Below are positions 60,908 through 64,000 of a DNA stretch of 64,000 bases, one piece after another. Source of the stretch: a virus; the IMG/VR virus record IMGVR_UViG_3300005529_001094, positions 1-64,000 of that record; one strand, 5' to 3'. The notes under the pieces were generated by a model, which was given only the letters and a program-made list of their open reading frames with translations, ran no database searches and was not told the DNA's origin. The position numbers and the translations under genes were made by a program. Within the stretch, counting starts at the first letter, position 1; each line of letters starts with the position of its first letter.

Positions 60908-63100
60908 CTACAGCAGCGGTTTCCCGACGAGCGACGCCGGCGAGTAGCCCCAGACGCGCACGCCCTCGATGCGCCGCTGGTAGCGCATCCACCCGAGTTC
61001 GCGCAGGCACGCCGCAACCGAGGTCATCGCGTTCTGCGTGATCTTGTCGCGATCCATCGCGATCTTCGATTCGGTCAGGATTTCGGCGACGGTCGCCCAC
61101 TCCTTCGCCCGCAGGTACTGCGCCACGAACGGGAGCCAGGGCTCCTGAACGCGCCGCGCCTGCTGCTCTTCGCCGGCGAGTTCCTGGCCTTCGCGGTCGA
61201 GCCACCATGGCTCGCGCGCGCGGTATCGAGCCACCGCCTCGGCCCACAGCTGATCGCGGTCCTTTTCCAGTGCCGCGAGATTCAGGCGTCGGCACCGGAC
61301 GGGCCAGAACCGCCGGTTGCCGGTATGGTCGCGGAGGTACGTGTCGTGGTTCGACGTGCCGACGAAGATGCACTGACGCGGATGATCGCCGGTGACGCGC
61401 TCGAACGGCGCGCGGTAGCGGTCGATCTGGATCGTGATGAACTGCTTGACGCGCTCGGCATCGTGCTTCGAGATGCCGGCGAGCTCGCCCCACTCGACGA
61501 TCCAGACACCGGAGAGTGTGAGCTGCGAGTCCTTCGACTCGAGCGACGGGAGGTGATCGGAGAACCAGGGGCCCGCGAGAATCCGGAGGGCCTGCGACTT
61601 GCCCTGACCCTGGTCGCCCTCCAGCACCGGCATCGTATCGACCTTGCAGCCGGGGTCGAAGACGCGCGCGACCGCCGCGATCATCCACGCCGCGCCGACG
61701 CGCTGGGTGTAGCCGGTGTGCTCAGCGCCGAAGTAGGCGGCCAGCATCGTGTCGAGCCTCGGCTCGCGGTCCCACTCGAGGGACGACAGATAGTCGCGGA
61801 CGGGGTGAAATGATCTCTCTTGCGATGCGGCGATCACCGCCTCGAGGACGGACTCCTTCGGGAGCGCTAGCTTCTTGAAGAGTGAGAGCCAGTGCTTGAC
61901 GTAGGTCGTATGCTTGTCTTCGTAGTAGCCGGGCGTGCGCGGCTTCCTCATGCCGATGATTGGCGGCGGCGCCTTTGTCCAGTACGCGCGGTCCGCGAAC
62001 TCACTCCAGGCAAAGACACCCTTCCACTCGTCGAGGTGCGCGAGCATAAGGGCGGCGTTGCCTGCCTCCTTCGTCACACGCCGCTCTTCATTTTGGCGGA
62101 GTGACTGACGCCAGTCAGGCTCGAGCTCCGTTGCGTCAGAATCCGAGGTGGCTTTTTGAGCTTGCGCCTGCGTCACTTCCGTCGCGATGCGCTTCGCGTG
62201 GGCGGGGAGCTGCTCGAGGACCTCGGCCTGCGTGCGGTGCGAGCAGTGGCTGTGGCTACAATGGAACCAGCCGCGGACCTCGCCGGCGTTCGGGGCGAAG
62301 ACGACCGTCGAGCCGTCGTACGCCTCGCCGACGGTGTGCTCGCTCAGCCAGGGGCAGAGGACCGCGGCGGTGCCGGGGGCCCTGTTGATTCCGAGCCAGC
62401 CGGCGGCCTGGAAGGCCTTTCCCATAAAGCCGTCGGTCACGGCGGAGAGCGAGGCCTCGAACTCGCGATCCTCCGAGGCGAGGCGATCGGTGACCCACGC
62501 CGGGCACTTCGCGATTTCGAGATCCTCGGGGTGGTGATCGGTCTCCCACTCGTAGTACTTGCCGCTCGCGTGCAGTGACGGCGGGGCGACGACGTACCCG
62601 CCCTCTCCGCGGATGTCGATCGCGCCCGGGACGAGCGCCTTCTGTTTCAGCTTGTCCTTGACGTTGTCCGGCTTCTTGAAAATGTAGTGCACGCCGCCGC
62701 CGCCAGTGAGCGATTGCACCGTCTCGGGCAGCTTGCCGTACTTCGCCTCGAGCTCGCGGAGCGCGGCCATGCCGTCGACGTTGTGCATGTCGACGTCAAG
62801 GACGACGAGGTTCTTGCACCAGATGCCGATGTTCGCGAACGGCCGCTTCTTCCAGAGAACCTTGATCTGGTCGGGGTCGATCGTGCCATCCTTGAATCCG
62901 TTCGGGGTCGCCGGGTGCTTCCCGGGGTTCGAGCACTTCCCGGTCTCCGCGCGCGTCTTCGAGTTGTGCGGGCACGTGCAGTCACCCTTCGCCTTGTCGT
63001 ACTCGAAGACCGGGAAGACGTAGAACCCGTATCGCTTCGCCAGCTCCGTCGCGAGGATCTCGGTACCGACCCTTCCCTTCGCCTCCTCACTCACTCGCAT
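60908..63100 (-). CDS. PrimPol primase fused to VapE-like SF3 helicase
   Basis: A 730-residue replication protein. The N-terminal 200 residues form a bifunctional primase/polymerase (PrimPol) domain: NIGIWCKNLVVLDVDMHNVDG with the D-x-D pair and GGGVHYIFKKP with the catalytic His, plus a Cys/His zinc region (CTCPHN, CSNPGKH) near residue 40. A linker with FHCSHSHCSH follows. The C-terminal 350 residues are a VapE/D5-type SF3 ATPase with Walker A EGDQGQGKS and GVWIVEWGELAG as the B motif region. It likely primes and unwinds phage DNA at the origin. It overlaps the VRR-NUC gene by 10 nt. Confidence 0.9.
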   Translation of the reverse strand: MRVSEEAKGRVGTEILATELAKRYGFYVFPVFEYDKAKGDCTCPHNSKTRAETGKCSNPGKHPATPNGFKDGTIDPDQIKVLWKKRPFANIGIWCKNLVVLDVDMHNVDGMAALRELEAKYGKLPETVQSLTGGGGVHYIFKKPDNVKDKLKQKALVPGAIDIRGEGGYVVAPPSLHASGKYYEWETDHHPEDLEIAKCPAWVTDRLASEDREFEASLSAVTDGFMGKAFQAAGWLGINRAPGTAAVLCPWLSEHTVGEAYDGSTVVFAPNAGEVRGWFHCSHSHCSHRTQAEVLEQLPAHAKRIATEVTQAQAQKATSDSDATELEPDWRQSLRQNEERRVTKEAGNAALMLAHLDEWKGVFAWSEFADRAYWTKAPPPIIGMRKPRTPGYYEDKHTTYVKHWLSLFKKLALPKESVLEAVIAASQERSFHPVRDYLSSLEWDREPRLDTMLAAYFGAEHTGYTQRVGAAWMIAAVARVFDPGCKVDTMPVLEGDQGQGKSQALRILAGPWFSDHLPSLESKDSQLTLSGVWIVEWGELAGISKHDAERVKQFITIQIDRYRAPFERVTGDHPRQCIFVGTSNHDTYLRDHTGNRRFWPVRCRRLNLAALEKDRDQLWAEAVARYRAREPWWLDREGQELAGEEQQARRVQEPWLPFVAQYLRAKEWATVAEILTESKIAMDRDKITQNAMTSVAACLRELGWMRYQRRIEGVRVWGYSPASLVGKPLL

Positions 63101-63573
63101 TCCCCAGCTCGCGCGCGACCGAGCGCCGCCATGGCCTCGTCAACGCTCCGCACCACCGCCCCAAAACCACCGTACCGCCGGACCAGCCGGAGGAACCGCT
63201 TCTGATCTTCTGTTGGATATTTTCCCGGTTGCTTGACCTCGAGCGCGATCCAGCGCGATAGCGTCACCTCCACCCCGTACAGGGTGACCTTCATCGCGAG
63301 CATGCCGACGAGGTCCGAGCCGCCCTTTCCGAGCCCGTACGGGACTCGGAATTCCCGGCCGGTGGTCGCGTCGACGTAGCGGGCGACGCCAGTCTGGTTC
63401 CGAAACACCGCTAGATCAACCTCCCGGCCGAGGGCGATCCGGATGTCGCGCTGGATCTTGCTCTCGAGCTCGTGTGCGAGGTCGCGCACGGCCCCCGCGG
63501 AGCCGTGCGCTTCGACGCCTCGCCGCCGGCGGGGTGGTCGCTTACTTTCGAGAGACTGCGACCGGCGGCCCAT
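63091..63573 (-). CDS. VRR-NUC family nuclease
   Basis: A 160-residue protein. After a basic 30-residue start comes ESKIQRDIRIALGREVDLAVFRNQTG, GLGKGGSDLVGML (the conserved G-x-S-D) and WIALEVKQPGKYPTEDQKRF (E-V-K catalytic strand). Then YGGFGAVVRSVDEAMAAL completes the VRR-NUC fold of the PD-(D/E)XK superfamily. It may resolve branched replication intermediates. ATG 63573 has a weak ribosome site. A shorter start is possible. Confidence 0.85.
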   Translation of the reverse strand: MGRRSQSLESKRPPRRRRGVEAHGSAGAVRDLAHELESKIQRDIRIALGREVDLAVFRNQTGVARYVDATTGREFRVPYGLGKGGSDLVGMLAMKVTLYGVEVTLSRWIALEVKQPGKYPTEDQKRFLRLVRRYGGFGAVVRSVDEAMAALGRARAGECE

Positions 63574-63588
63574 CCGAGCGACCTGCGG

Positions 63589-63834
63589 TCATCGTGCTGC
63601 CGCCACGCGTCGCCGAAACGGAACGAGGGCGGCCGTTTTGACGATCGCGCGCGACGCCTGGATCTTCGCCGCGAGCAAAGTGCTTTCGAATCCGCCGTCG
63701 ATGTCGACGTTGCCGATGACGTACCAGACGCGCCAGCTCCACCTCCGTCCTGGCCTTCGCCAGATCTCGATGCGACGGGAGTCAACCGCCCAGGCGTAGT
63801 GGCCGGGCTCGCGGATGATTCGGCGGGGCTTCAT
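63589..63834 (-). CDS. small basic hypothetical protein
   Basis: An 81-residue basic protein (KPRRIIREPGHYAWAVDSRRIEIWRRPGRRWSWRVWYVIG, IKTAALVPF) with beta-strands rich in Trp and Arg and a helical end. ATG 63834 overlaps the helicase stop (ATGA). Function unknown. Nucleic-acid contact is plausible. Confidence 0.5.
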   Translation of the reverse strand: MKPRRIIREPGHYAWAVDSRRIEIWRRPGRRWSWRVWYVIGNVDIDGGFESTLLAAKIQASRAIVKTAALVPFRRRVAAAR

Positions 63835-64000
63835 CGCGCCACCCACCACAGGCTCCGCTTCGCCCGTGTCGCCGCCGTGTACGTCCACCGCTCGTGCGTC
63901 CATCCCGGGATCCTCGGCGCCTCGATCACGACGACGTGGGGCCACTCCGAGCCCTGCGCCTTGTGACAGGTGATCGCGTACGCGTAGTCGAGCTTGACGA
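63831..64000 (-). CDS. SF1 helicase C-terminus (partial, cut by window edge)
   Basis: The visible 55 codons read VKLDYAYAITCHKAQGSEWP then HVVVIEAPRIPGW and RWTYTAATRAKRSLWWVAR. The AITCHKAQGSEW and YTAATRAK segments are motifs V and VI of superfamily 1 helicases of the RecD/Dda type. The start lies outside the window. It is the upstream-most visible member of the leftward replication operon and overlaps the next gene by ATGA. Confidence 0.82.
   Translation of the reverse strand, partial: VKLDYAYAITCHKAQGSEWPHVVVIEAPRIPGWTHERWTYTAATRAKRSLWWVAR

Overview
The window reads as one contiguous tailed-phage (siphovirus) genome of high GC content, most likely temperate. It runs from the recombination/early genes through a complete packaging, head, tail and lysis block. 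It then switches strand into a long leftward array of small accessory genes, with an integrase, and ends in a replication module cut by the right edge. The evidence is sequence-recognisable: terminase large subunit, DUF1073 portal, DUF2213 prohead protease, HK97-like capsid, tail tube protein, G/GT-type chaperones with a frameshift site, a 2,685-residue tape measure, tail tip, transglycosylase, tyrosine integrase and PrimPol-helicase. I see no tRNA, rRNA or CRISPR array. The host cannot be named. GC-rich codon use, several Sec-type signal peptides and Pro/Thr linkers fit a GC-rich Gram-negative host, which is inference.

Layout. (1) 1-5360, rightward: small ORFs, a Cas4/RecB-like nuclease, a free-standing HNH endonuclease, a Sak4-like ATPase and its probable ssDNA-binding partner. 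(2) 5361-5648: a strongly folded RNA and a 21-residue basic peptide. (3) 5649-14840: terminase carrying a 415-residue intein inside its P-loop, portal, a 2H-phosphoesterase/prohead-protease fusion, capsid genes. (4) 14854-19202: four consecutive genes that all start with a signal peptide. (5) 19199-36107: head-tail joining, tail tube, chaperones, tape measure, tail tip. (6) 36115-39765: secreted Cys/Pro-rich protein, transglycosylase and a membrane-protein lysis cassette. (7) 39815-43477: metallophosphoesterase, RHH and XRE regulators, HExxH protein, CAP-domain secreted protein and a FliA-like sigma factor. (8) 43517-52540, leftward: small genes, integrase at 45723-46805, a Cys-rich protein. 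(9) 52541-53048: a palindrome-rich divergent control region serving the leftward array and one rightward gene. (10) 53837-63834, leftward: small genes, an iteron-like non-coding block (54519-55019), DUF2493, a second metallophosphoesterase, GIY-YIG, PrimPol-SF3 helicase, VRR-NUC, and the C-terminus of an SF1 helicase.

The genes are packed with ATGA/GTGA stop-start overlaps, so most are probably translationally coupled. Two non-coding signals recur. A palindromic TTGACAnTGTCAA element occurs about twelve times and is always readable in the direction of transcription. A TAGGkCGATCGATTGA element occurs three times in the late operon. The least ordinary observations are the cyclic-nucleotide-type 2H domain fused to the protease, the zinc-binding module shared by the terminase intein and the free HNH endonuclease, the secreted-protein island inside the head genes, and the genome-wide operator-like element.
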